A program made the translations under genes and the position numbers. 64,000 nucleotides of DNA from Pseudomonas chlororaphis subsp. piscium (lineage in GTDB: Bacteria > Pseudomonadota > Gammaproteobacteria > Pseudomonadales > Pseudomonadaceae), in assembly GCF_003850345.1 (NCBI RefSeq), contig NZ_CP027707.1:3968001-4032000 (forward strand), read 5' to 3'. Below, one piece after another: positions 34,114 through 44,500 of the stretch. Each line of letters opens with the position of its first letter. Position 1 is the first letter of the stretch. The notes beneath the pieces are model-generated. The model was not told the origin of the DNA, ran no database searches, and worked only from the letters and a program-made list of their open reading frames with translations.

Positions 34114-35118
34114 TCAAGCCGCCACTTCCCGCCCCTGCGCCGCCCCATGCCTCGCGCCGGCCCGGAGCCCATGACGCAGCTTCAAGGCCGGCCGCTCGAC
34201 GCAGTAGTAGGAAACACCGCTGAATAACAGCGACAGCGCCAGCACGCTGGCCACTATGGGCGCATCGTAGGCCACCGGCCAGAACGCCCGCAGCAGGTAC
34301 ATCACCACAAAGTGATTGAGGAACACGCCGTAGCTGATGTTCCCGAGGAACTCGTCGATCCGGTGGAATCCGAGCTTCGTCAGCAGGTACACGGCCGGCA
34401 CGCCCAGCGCCAGGCCGGCGGTCACCTCGGCATTGAACGGCCGGCGCTCTATCCAGCCGGCCATGATCGCCACGAAGATCAAGGCCGCCGCCACGGCGCT
34501 GCCGCCAGCGATCATCAACCCCTTCGCCCGCGCCTGGTACAGGTAGCTGCCGCACAGGAACATGAACAGCACGCCGGGCAGTAGCCGGTAGCCGTACAGG
34601 TCGGTGTTGATGAACCCCAGGCACGCGGCGAGGAAGACCGCCACCGACAGGGCAAAGGTAACGCCGCGCGCCCGGTAGAGGATCAGGAACGGGATCACCA
34701 GGTAGAAGCACATCTCCAGCCCCAGCGACCAGGCCGGCGGCAAGATCTCCACGCCGGCCGCCCCGAACATATAGAAACCCAGGGGCACGATGGGCAGGCT
34801 GGCGGCGATGTTCCTCAGCGTCAGCTCGGCGGCTTGCGGCGTGCCGGGCAGCAGGAAATAGATCACCGCGCAGGAGGCGGCGAAGTAGAACAGAAATTGC
34901 GGGTAAAGCCGCAAGGCCCTGTCCAGGTAGAACAGGCCGATTTTTTCCGGCGCCCTGTAGCTGCGCTCGATCAGCGAGGTCATCACGAAACCGCTGATGA
35001 TCAGGAAGGAAATCACGGCAACCACCCCGGGATTGAGCCCCATGAATGTCTTGCCCATATGCGAAACGGCCACCAGGACAGCCAACAACAGACGATACGC
35101 ACCCACTCGCGACCCCAA
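34114..35118 (-). CDS. Acyltransferase family 3 membrane protein (OafA/YrhL-like)
   Basis: About 334 residues with some ten membrane helices. The first helix has the family's His in LLLAVLVAVSHMG, followed by FLIISGFVMTSLIERSY and FYLDRALRLYPQFLFYF, which contains the conserved R..R.YP motif; a later segment NISYGVFLNHFVVMYLL is typical of the C-terminal half. Such enzymes transfer acyl groups to sugars, lipids or peptides at the inner membrane. The frame is open to a GTG at 35202, but the first 28 codons lack family features; a TTG at 35118 preceded by AAGGACG fits the alignment better, so the start is uncertain. It follows macB on the same strand after about 145 bp, an unusual neighbour for a lipopeptide cluster. 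Confidence 0.78.
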   Translation of the reverse strand: MGSRVGAYRLLLAVLVAVSHMGKTFMGLNPGVVAVISFLIISGFVMTSLIERSYRAPEKIGLFYLDRALRLYPQFLFYFAASCAVIYFLLPGTPQAAELTLRNIAASLPIVPLGFYMFGAAGVEILPPAWSLGLEMCFYLVIPFLILYRARGVTFALSVAVFLAACLGFINTDLYGYRLLPGVLFMFLCGSYLYQARAKGLMIAGGSAVAAALIFVAIMAGWIERRPFNAEVTAGLALGVPAVYLLTKLGFHRIDEFLGNISYGVFLNHFVVMYLLRAFWPVAYDAPIVASVLALSLLFSGVSYYCVERPALKLRHGLRAGARHGAAQGREVAA

Positions 35119-35262
35119 ACGTCCTTGTAATTGTGACGCGTAAACTACGCTGCTTTGCGTGGGGAAAACAGGCCTTTTGCCATATTCCGTGGGCGCAACC
35201 ACAGCCTTTTTCGCTCGGTTGCCGGCAGCCCGCCCAGGCTTGGCCTGGGCGGGTTGTGCACT

Positions 35263-37233
35263 TCAGTCCCGCGCCAGGGCTTCGATCGGGTCCAGCCGCG
35301 CGGCGTTGCGCGCCGGTACGAAGCCGAAGACGATGCCGATCAGGGTCGAGCAGGCGAACGCGGTGACGATCGAGCCCATGGAAAACACCATTTCCCATTC
35401 CTTGACGAACAGCGAGAACAGGTAGCCGATGGCGTAAGACAGGGTGATGCCGATCATCCCGCCGATCAGGCAGACCATCACCGCCTCCACCAGGAACTGC
35501 TGGCGGATGTCCGACTGGCGCGCGCCCACCGCCATGCGGATGCCGATCTCGCGGGTGCGCTCGGTGACCGACACCAGCATGATGTTCATCACACCGATGC
35601 CACCGACCACCAGGGAAATCACCGCGATCAGCGACAGCAGCAGCGCCAGGGAACGGCTGGTCTTCTGCACCGTCTGCATGATGCTGTCCAGGTTGTTGGT
35701 GAAGAAGTCCTTGGTGCCGTGGCGTTGCAGCATCAGCTTGGTGACGTTGTCTTCCACCACCTTGCTCGGCTGGCCGTCCTTGATCCGCACCGTGATGCTG
35801 TCCAGGTAACGCTGGCCCAGCAGGCGCCCGGCCGCGGTTTCATAGGGCACCCAGACATTCAGCGCCTTGCTCGCGGCGAACATGTTCTTGTTCTCGGCGG
35901 TTACGCCAATCACGGTGCACGGCAGGTTGCCCACCAGGATCACCTGGCCCAGGGGATCCTCCCCGGGGCCGAACAGGCGATGGCGGGTGTTGTGGTCGAT
36001 GACCACCACCTGGGCCTGGCGCCGGGCGTCGCTTTCGCTGAAGGCGATGCCGGCCGCCAGCTTCAGCCCGCGCACCTGGAAGTACTGGTCGCTGACGCCG
36101 TTGACCTGGGCGTCGAGGTCGATATTGCGGTAGCGCAGCAACATGTTGCGCCCCACCACCGGGGTGGCGCTGTCGACGTAATACAGCTGGTTGAGGGCCG
36201 CGACGTCGGCCGGCACCAGGGTCTCGATGGCCGTCGCCCGGCTGTCACCGAAGCTGGTGCCGGAATAGATATCGATGGTGTTGCTGCCGATGGCCTGGAT
36301 GTCCTTGAGCACATAGCGCTTGGCGCCCTCGCCGATGGCCGAGATCGACACCACCGAGGTGATGCCGATGACGATCCCGAGCATGGTCAGCAAGGTGCGC
36401 ATGCGATGGGAAATCAGCGCCACCCAGGCCATGTTGAAGGCCTCGCGGAACAGCCCCAGGCTGGCCACCAGGCGCCGCGCGCCATTGCCCTTGAGGGCCA
36501 CCGGCGGCTCGCTGGGTGCCTGGGCGCCCTCGCGGACATTGGCCTGGTCGCTGAGGATCTCGCCGTCGCGCACCTCGATGATCCGCTCGGCATTGGCCGC
36601 GACCTTGGGGTCGTGGGTGACGATGATCACCGTGTGCCCGAGGGCATGCAGCTCCAGCAGGATATTCATCACCTCCTTGCCGCTGGCGGTGTCCAGGGCG
36701 CCGGTGGGTTCGTCGGCGAGTATCACTTCGCCGCCGTTCATCAAGGCCCGGGCGATACTCACCCGCTGCTGCTGGCCGCCGGACAGTTGGCTCGGCCGAT
36801 GGCCCAGGTGCCCGGTCAGCCCCAGCCGCGCCAGCAACTCGCGGGCCCGGCCGTGGCGCTTGGCCTCGGCGGTGCCGGCATAGATCGCCGGCATCTCGAC
36901 GTTGTGCATGGCGCTCAGGTGCGGCAGCAGGTGGTAACGCTGGAAGATGAAACCGAAGTAGTCGCGGCGCAGCTCCGCCAGGGCCTGGTCGTCGAGGTCG
37001 CGGGTTTCCTGGCCGTTGATCCGGTAGCTGCCGCCGGTGGCGTAGTCGAGGCAGCCGAGGATGTTCATCAGGGTCGACTTGCCGGAGCCCGAGGCCCCGG
37101 TGATCGCTACCATCTCGCCGGCGTTAATCCTCAGGTCGATGTGCTTGAGGGCCATGAACTCGCGCTCGCCGGCCATGAAACTGCGGCTGATGCCTTTGAG
37201 CTCCAACAGGGGTTGAAACTGGGGCTGGGTCAT
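35263..37233 (-). CDS. macB: MacB: ABC-type lipopeptide/macrolide exporter, ATPase-permease
   Basis: A 656-residue half-transporter. The N-terminal ABC ATPase (about residues 1-235) has Walker A GASGSGKST, the signature LSGGQQQR and Walker B VILADEPTGALD. After a linker come one membrane helix (about 285-305), a large periplasmic MacB domain (about 305-530) and three C-terminal helices ending in FVPARNAARLDPIEALARD, the usual MacB tail. With MacA and an outer-membrane TolC-like channel it exports cyclic lipopeptides in Pseudomonas; the position directly after the NRPS genes and macA supports that job. Its start codon lies 2 bp from the macA stop, so the two are translated together. Confidence 0.93.
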   Translation of the reverse strand: MTQPQFQPLLELKGISRSFMAGEREFMALKHIDLRINAGEMVAITGASGSGKSTLMNILGCLDYATGGSYRINGQETRDLDDQALAELRRDYFGFIFQRYHLLPHLSAMHNVEMPAIYAGTAEAKRHGRARELLARLGLTGHLGHRPSQLSGGQQQRVSIARALMNGGEVILADEPTGALDTASGKEVMNILLELHALGHTVIIVTHDPKVAANAERIIEVRDGEILSDQANVREGAQAPSEPPVALKGNGARRLVASLGLFREAFNMAWVALISHRMRTLLTMLGIVIGITSVVSISAIGEGAKRYVLKDIQAIGSNTIDIYSGTSFGDSRATAIETLVPADVAALNQLYYVDSATPVVGRNMLLRYRNIDLDAQVNGVSDQYFQVRGLKLAAGIAFSESDARRQAQVVVIDHNTRHRLFGPGEDPLGQVILVGNLPCTVIGVTAENKNMFAASKALNVWVPYETAAGRLLGQRYLDSITVRIKDGQPSKVVEDNVTKLMLQRHGTKDFFTNNLDSIMQTVQKTSRSLALLLSLIAVISLVVGGIGVMNIMLVSVTERTREIGIRMAVGARQSDIRQQFLVEAVMVCLIGGMIGITLSYAIGYLFSLFVKEWEMVFSMGSIVTAFACSTLIGIVFGFVPARNAARLDPIEALARD

Positions 37234-37235
37234 GG

Positions 37236-38384
37236 TCAGGCCCCCGCCACGGCCGGCACCGGATCGCCGATCACCACCTGCTCGCCTTCGGCCAGGCCGT
37301 CCTTGATCTGCACCTTGACGTTGTTGTTGATGCCGGTCTGCACGTTGCGCTGCTGGGCCTGCCCCTTGGCGTCGAGAACCCGCACCGGGAAGCTGCCGTC
37401 GTTGTTGCGCGGGCCCAGCGCGGCCACCGGCACCGTCAGCACATCCTTGGCGGTGTCGAGCACGATGCGCACCTGGGCGGTCATGGAAATCCGCAGGCGA
37501 TGATCGGGGTTGGGCACATCGAACAGCGCGTTGTAGAACACCGCGGTGGTCTGTTTCGGCGTGCCGGCGGGCGGGGTGTCGAGGAAGTTCTGCGGCGCAG
37601 GCTCGGTTCCGCGCAGCTTGCCGTAGTAGCGCCGGTCCTCGCCGAGAATGGTGAAGTACACCTCCTGGCCGGGGCTGATATGGATCACGTCGGCCTCCGA
37701 GACCTGGGCCTTGACGGTCATGGTGTCGAGGTCGGCCAGCTTGAGCAGCACCGGCGCCAACTGGTTGGCGATCACGGTCTGGCCTTCCTGGGTGACGATG
37801 CCCACCACGTCGCCGTCGATGGGCGCGACGATGCGCGTATAGGCCAGGTTGACCTTGGCGGTGTCGATCTGGATATGCGCGTTCTTGATCTGCGCATCCA
37901 GGGACAACAGGTTGGCGCGCTGCACCTCATAGTTGGCCGTGGCGGTCTCGAACTCCTGCTTGGAAATCGCCGCGTCTTCCTGCAAGCCCAGGTAGCGCTC
38001 GTAGATCGACTTGGTTTCCTTGAGCTGGGCAATGGTGGCGCGCCGTTGCGCCTGCAGGTTTTCCTCGTCGACCTGGGCCTGGCGCAAGGTGTTCTGCAGC
38101 ACCAGCGGGTCGATTTCCGCCAGCCACTGGCCCTTCTTCACCTTGTCGCCGAGCTTGACCTTGAGCGACTTCAACTGCCCGGACACCTGGGCGCCGACAT
38201 CCACCTGCTTGATGCCTTCGAGCAGACCCGAGGCCAGCACCGCGTTCTCGATATCGCCACGCTCGGCCTTGGCGGTCAGGTACTGCGGTGCCTCCGCCGG
38301 TGCCCGCACCGCGTAGAAAATCAAACCGGCCACCACGACCAGCGCCAACCCCATAGCGATTTTGCGAAACTTCGACTTTTCCAT
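37236..38384 (-). CDS. macA: MacA: periplasmic adaptor of the tripartite lipopeptide exporter
   Basis: A 382-residue membrane-fusion protein. One N-terminal anchor (IAMGLALVVVAGLIFYAV, about residues 9-26), a lipoyl half (GQVSGQLKSLKVKLGDKVKKGQWLAEIDP type, about 61-90), a long helical hairpin (about 90-185, RQAQVDEENLQAQRR and KNAHIQIDTAKVNLAYTRI), the second lipoyl half (VAPIDGDVVGIVTQEGQTV) and a beta-barrel domain follow in order. It joins MacB to an outer-membrane channel. The ATG at 38384 is chosen; an upstream TTG at 38396 is in frame. It follows the NRPS C gene after about 180 bp that contain two hairpins. Confidence 0.92.
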   Translation of the reverse strand: MEKSKFRKIAMGLALVVVAGLIFYAVRAPAEAPQYLTAKAERGDIENAVLASGLLEGIKQVDVGAQVSGQLKSLKVKLGDKVKKGQWLAEIDPLVLQNTLRQAQVDEENLQAQRRATIAQLKETKSIYERYLGLQEDAAISKQEFETATANYEVQRANLLSLDAQIKNAHIQIDTAKVNLAYTRIVAPIDGDVVGIVTQEGQTVIANQLAPVLLKLADLDTMTVKAQVSEADVIHISPGQEVYFTILGEDRRYYGKLRGTEPAPQNFLDTPPAGTPKQTTAVFYNALFDVPNPDHRLRISMTAQVRIVLDTAKDVLTVPVAALGPRNNDGSFPVRVLDAKGQAQQRNVQTGINNNVKVQIKDGLAEGEQVVIGDPVPAVAGA

Positions 38385-38439
38385 AGGTGACCACAAATCC
38401 GTTGAGGGTGAACCCGGCGGCTGCCGGGCCTCACTGTGC

Positions 38440-38472
38440 GAAGCACCCTATTGCCGTCATGAGCGGTGCTTC
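38440..38472 (-). terminator. Hairpin 1 in the NRPS C - macA gap
   Basis: GAAGCACC (38440-38447) and GGTGCTTC (38465-38472) are a perfect 8-bp inverted repeat with a 17-nt loop. It lies between the last NRPS gene and macA, where it could set the ratio of synthetase to exporter transcripts by partial termination or processing. Confidence 0.35.
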
Positions 38473-38486
38473 CCGATAAACCCAGC

Positions 38487-38521
38487 GGGTTCAGCCGGCC
38501 GTGGAGCCGGCGGCCGAACCC
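38487..38521 (-). terminator. Hairpin 2 in the NRPS C - macA gap
   Basis: GGGTTC (38487-38492) and GAACCC (38516-38521) enclose a further complementary GC-rich block (GGCC/GGCC), giving a strong stem with a bulge just after the NRPS C stop codon. There is no T-run, so partial termination or transcript stabilisation is more likely than complete stop. Confidence 0.4.
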
Positions 38522-38564
38522 ATCCATAGCCCGTTGCCCGGCTGCCCGGGCGGGCCCGCGCCCC

Positions 38565-41500
38565 TCATGACACCTGCTCCCCGGTCGCCAGCGACAAGCC
38601 CTCGTGCCACCAGGCCGCCAGGCGCGCCACATTCGGCGCCTTGAGCAGGCTGAAATGGTTGCCCGGGCCGTGCCAGACCTCCAGTTCGCCCACCTGCTGG
38701 CGCCAGCCTTCGGCCATCGCCCGCTGCTCCCGCTGGTTGCCGGCGGCATCCAGGGTCGGATCGTCCGCCAGCACCAGGCGCGCCCGGCCCTGGTAGCGCC
38801 GGCGCGGTCGATAGAGGGTGCGCAGGGCGCTGGCGAAGGTGCGGACCGTGCCCAGGATCGTCTCGGGCGTGGAGCGCGGCGACAGCAGGCCGACGCGAAC
38901 CATGCCGGCATGCAACTGCTCCAGCTGGCTGGTGTCGTCCTGCATGGCCAACGCCCGCGGATCAACGCCTAAGGACTTGCCCGAGGCCAGTTGCAGGCTC
39001 TCGATCAGGCGCTGCAAGGCCGCCGAGGTGGTGTAGGCCTTGCCGACCACACCGTTGCCGCCGGGAGACTCGCTGTCGATCAGGGTCAGGGACGCCACCT
39101 CACGCCCCTTGGCCTGCAACAGCGTGGCCATTTCGTACACCACCCAGCCGCCGAAGGAATGCCCGACCAGGTGCAGCGGCCCCTCGGGGTACAGTTGCTC
39201 CAGGGCGTTCAGGTAATGGGCGGCCGCGCTCTCGACCCGGCTGTGGGGCACCGCGTTGCCTTCCAGGCCCCGGGGTTGCAGGCCGAGGATCGGCCAGTCC
39301 GGGCCCAGGGCTTCGGTCAGGCCGATAAAGCCGGTGACGCTGTCGCCGGCCCCCGGCACACAGAAGATCGGCACCTGCCCGGCGCGACCGCTCTGGATCC
39401 TCAGCAACGGCTGGTAGAGCGGCGCTGGCGATGCTGCCGCGCGCTCCGCCGCCGAGGCCTGCACGGCCTGGCTGATGGCCTGGCCGAGCACCTGGATATG
39501 CGGCGCCTGCATCATGCTCTGGTGATCCCCCGGCACCGGAATCGCCCGCAGCCGATCCGCCGCCAGCACCTGGTCCCAACCCAGCAGCTGGCTGCGCCGC
39601 GACAGCTCGGTCGGCCGCTCCTCGGCGCAGAACAGGTGTACCGGCAGGTCCAGGGCGAACAGGCTGTAATGCGCCAGGGCATGGCCGTGGCCCACCTCGC
39701 GTTCGAGGAAGCCCAGCAGGTCGGCATCCGCCGCCGCGGCCATGTCCGGGTACAGCAGCTGCTGGTCGCGGCAGCGTTGCAGCAACGTGGCGAAGTCCAG
39801 CCCGTCCAGTGCCTGGTGCAGCGGGTCGAGGCTCGCCAGGGCCGCGCTACCGGCCGCGCCCTGGGCCTTCCAGTACAGGCTGCATTGCAGCAGCAGGTGC
39901 AGCTTCAGCGCGTTGTCGCCGGACCAGGGCGCCTTGCCCTGGTCGGTCAGGCGCGGCACGTAGCTGTCGATCAGGCCGAGGAACTCCACCACCTGGTCCT
40001 GGCCGATCAGTTGCTGGGCGATCTCGTAGGCCAGCACCCCACCGAACGACCAGCCCGCCAGGCGATACGGCCCTTCAGCCTGCACCTCGCGGATGATCCC
40101 CACCAGGCGCGTGGCCAGGCACTGCATGGTGTGCAACTGTGGCTGCCCAAGCGCAACGCCCGGCAAGCCGTAGATCGGGAAGTCGCCGGCGATATGCTTG
40201 CCCAGCGCCGGGAAGTACAGATCCAGGCCGCTGAACTCATGGACCAGGAACAACGGCGGCTGGCTGCCGCCGGTACGCACCGGGATCAGTGTCTGCTGCT
40301 GCGGTTGCGGGGCGCCCCCACGCTGGCTGAGCAAGGCGGCGATGGCGGCGACGCTGGCATGCTCGAACAGCTCGGCCAAGGTGATGTGCAGCTCGGCCTG
40401 TTGCAGCAGGGTGACCAGGCGGATCGCCAGCAACGAGTGCCCGCCCAGCTCGAAGAAACTGTCGTGGCGCCCGACCCGTTCCAGCTTCAGCACCTCGGCC
40501 CAGGCCTGGGCCAGGGTCTGTTCCAGCGCGCTGGCGGGCGCCTGGTATTCAGCCTGCAGCAAAGCCTCCAGTTGCGGCGCCGGCAGCGCCTTGCGATCCA
40601 CCTTGCCGTTGGCGGTCAGCGGCAGTCGCTCCAGCAGCACATAGGCCGAGGGCACCATGTAGTCCGGCAACTGGTCTTGCAGATAGCCCCGCAGATAGCC
40701 CCGCAGCCGCTCGATGGCCAGCGCGGGCTCATCGGCCCGGGCGGTGCAGTAGGCCACCAGGCGCTTGTCCCCCGGCGCGTCCTCGCGAGCCAGTACCACC
40801 ACCTCCTTGACGCCCGGGCAGGTGGCCAGGCGCGCTTCGATTTCCCCCAGCTCGATGCGGTAGCCGCGGATCTTCACCTGGTCGTCGTTGCGCCCGATGC
40901 ACTCCAGCAGGCCCTGCTCGTTCCAGCGCCCGAGGTCGCCGGTGCGGTACATCAGGCGCTGCGGCTGTGGGCTGAAAGGATCAGGGAGAAATTTCTCGGC
41001 ACTCAGTTGCGCGCGGTTCAGGTAACCCTTGGCCACCCCATGGCCGCCAATGTAGATCTCCCCCACCACGCCCACCGGCACCGGCTGTTGCCGGGCGTCG
41101 AGCACATACACCCGGGTATTGGAGATCGGCCGGCCAATGGGCACGCTTTCCGCGTCCGCCGCCAGCGCCTTGACCTCATACGTGGTGGCGTAGGTGGTGG
41201 TTTCGGTGGGGCCGTAGCAATGCACCAGGCGCAACGCCGGGGCCTGGGCCAGCAAGCGCCGGAACGCCGCCGGGTCGGCCCGCTCGCCGCCGCACAGGAG
41301 AATGCGCAGGCCCTTGAGGGCATCGGGAATCAGCTGCACATACTGGTTGAACAGCGCCGTGGTGACGAACAGCACAGTGCTGGCGCCGGCCTTGAGCGCC
41401 GCGCCGAAGCGCTCGGGATCGAGCAGGGTGTAATGGTCGATCACCTGCACCTGGCCGCCATTGAGCAAGGCGCCCCAGACGTCCATGGTGCTGGCGTCGA

Positions 41501-44500
41501 ACGCCGGGTTGGAGGCGAACGCCACCCGGTCCCGCGGGTTGAAATCGGCATAGCCGTTGTTCAGCACCAGCCGGGTAATGCCACGATGCGGCACCAGCAC
41601 GCCCTTGGGGGTGCCGGTGGAACCCGAGGTGTACATGATGTACGCCACCGCCTCGGCGGACTGCGCCAGCTGCGGGTTGTGCTGCGGCTGGTCGGCGAGA
41701 TTCAGCCGGTCCAGCTCGACCCGGCGTACCGGGCGGGCCAGCAGCTCGCCGCTGCGGGTCAACAGCAACAGCGCCTGGCTGTCCTCCAGCATGAAGGCCT
41801 GGCGCTCGGCCGGCGCGTGGCTGTCCAGCGGCACATAGACGGCCGCGCACTTGCTGATGGCCAGCTGGCTGACCAGCAGGTCCAGGGAACGCTCCAGCAG
41901 GATAGCCACGCTGTCCCCCGGCTTCACCCCCAGGCCCATCAGGTAATGGGCCAGGCGGTTGGCCCGCGCATTCAGCTCGCCATAGCTCAGCGACTGCTGG
42001 CCATGCACCGCGGCGGTGGCCTCGGGGTGGGCCTGGGCCTGGGCTTCGAACAGCCGATCCACCGTCTGTTCCTCGGGAAATTCCCGCGCCGTGGCATTGA
42101 AGCCTTCCAGCACCTGATGCCGCTCCTCATCGGAAAGAATCGCCAGGGCTTCGACTGGCGTCTGCGGCGCCTGCTCCAGGGCCTGCACCAGGTTTTCCAG
42201 GACACACTGCATATAACCGCAGATACGCTGGGCACCGATGCCCGGCAGGGTCAGGGCGGTCAGGCTGAAGTCCTCGCCCAGGTCATCGACGCTCAGGGTC
42301 AGCAGGTAGTTGGTGCGCTCTTCGGCCTTGAGCAGTTGCATGCCCTTCCAGGCCGTCGTCGCCGGGCTCGCATCGAGCGCCGCCGGGGCGCTGTGACGGT
42401 AGTTGAGCAAAGTGCTGAACAAGGGCGTGGCCGGCGCCACCGCGCTGCAACGCTGCACCAGGGCCAAGGGCGCATGTTCGTGGCTGAGCAATTGAGTCAG
42501 GCGCTCATGGGTGGCCAGCGCCGCGCTGCGCACCGCCTGCCCGCCCAGCTCGACCCGCAGCGGCAGGGTATTGATGAACACCCCCAGCGCCCGCTCCGCG
42601 CCCTCGCCGCCCTGCATGCGCCCGAGCAGCACGGTGCCGAACACCACCGATGGCTGGTTGGACACCCGGCTCAGCAGTTGCCCCCAGGCCAGGTGCATCA
42701 GGCTCGCGGCGCTGATGCCCAACTGCCGGGCCTGGGCCCGCAGGCGCCGGCTCAGGCCGGCATCGAGGGCCAGGCGCGCCTCTTCAGTGTCGCCGCCCTG
42801 CTCCCGGGCCGGCAGGGCGAACGGCCGGGTCGGCTCGTCGAAGTCCGCCAGCAGCGCGCGGAAGAAGGCTTCGTGTTCCTGCTCGCCGATGCCCAGGCGG
42901 GTCTGGGCCACGTAGTTGCGGTACGGCACCGCCGCCGCCAAGTGTTCGCCCTCGCCCAGCAGCCAGGCCTGCATCTCCTGTTGCAGCACTTCCAGGGCGA
43001 TGTGGTCCATCACCAGGTGATGGAACAGCAACAGCGCCACCACCCGCCCGTTGACCGGGTCATGGGCATGCACCAGGCGCAGCAGCGGCGCCTGGCCGAG
43101 GTCCAGGCGATGCCGGCGCGGGTCGAAGCGCGCCCGCAGCTGGTCCAGTACATCGCCTTCCGCGCCGTCCACGGCCACTGCTTCACAGACCAGCGGAGCC
43201 TGGCGCCAGACCACCTGCACCGGTTCCTCCAGGCCTTGCCAATGCACCGAGCTGCGCAGGATATCCTGGCGCTCGATCACCGCCTGCAAGGCCAGGACAA
43301 AGGCCGCCAGGCGCTCCGGGCTGGCAAAGGCGAACTGCGCCTGCAGCACATAGGGGTCGCCCTGGCTGGCGGCGATATGGTGGTAGAGGATGCCGGCCTG
43401 CAACGGTGCCAGGGCATAGATGTCCTGCACATTGGCCAGGCCGCCGGGAACACTGGCGACGATGCGCTCGATCGCCTCCTGGCTCAGATTGGCCAGGGGC
43501 AGCATGGCCGGGGTGATCCGCCCGCCGCCCGGGACTATGGCATTGGCCGGCACCGCGACCTCCCGCCCAGCACCCACGGCTGCCGCCAGCGCGGCCAGGG
43601 TCGGCTGGCCGAACAGCACCCGCACATCCGCCGCCAGCCCGGCCCGGCGCATCCGCGCGATCAGGTTCACCGCCAGCAGCGAATGGCCGCCCAGTTCGAA
43701 GAAATGGTCGTGGCGCCCTACTCGCTCGACATTCAACAGCTCGGCCCAGATCTGCGCCAGGAGGATTTCGGTGTCGCCCTGCGGCGCTTCGTATTCCCGT
43801 ACCCGCAGTGATTCCAGGTCCGGGGCTGGCAGGGCCTTGCGATCGAGCTTGCCATTGGGGCTCAGGGGCAAGCTGTCCAGGTGCACGAACAGCGCCGGCA
43901 CCATGTATTCCGGCAACTGCTCCAGCAGATGGCTGCGCAGTGCCTCGGTTTCCAGGCGATCGCTGGAAAGCTCGGTGGTGTAATAGGCCACCAGACGCTT
44001 GTCCCCCGGCACGTCTTCGCGGGCCAGGACCACCGCCTCCTTCACATCCGGGAACTGGGTCAGGCGCGCCTGGATTTCCCCCAGCTCGATGCGCAGGCCG
44101 CGGATCTTCACCTGGTCGTCATTGCGGCCCAGGTACTCGATGGTGCCGTCCGGCAGATAACGGCCGACATCGCCGGTGCGGTACATGCGGGCCTGGGGGC
44201 CGCCGTTAACAGAATCGGCGCTAAACGGGTCCTTGAGGAAACGCTCGGCCGTCAGTTCGGGACGATGCAGATAACCCCGCGCCACCTGCACACCACCGAT
44301 ATACAGCTCGCCGACGACGCCCAGCGGCACCGGTTGCAGCTGTTCGTCCAGCAGGTACATGCAGGTGTTGGCGATGGGTTTGCCAATGGGCGTGTTGTCC
44401 GGGGTCGGGTCCAGCGGCCCGCCACAGTTCCAGGCGGTCACGTCCACCGCGGCTTCAGTCGGGCCGTAGAGGTTGTGCAGTTCACTGCCCGGCAACTGCG

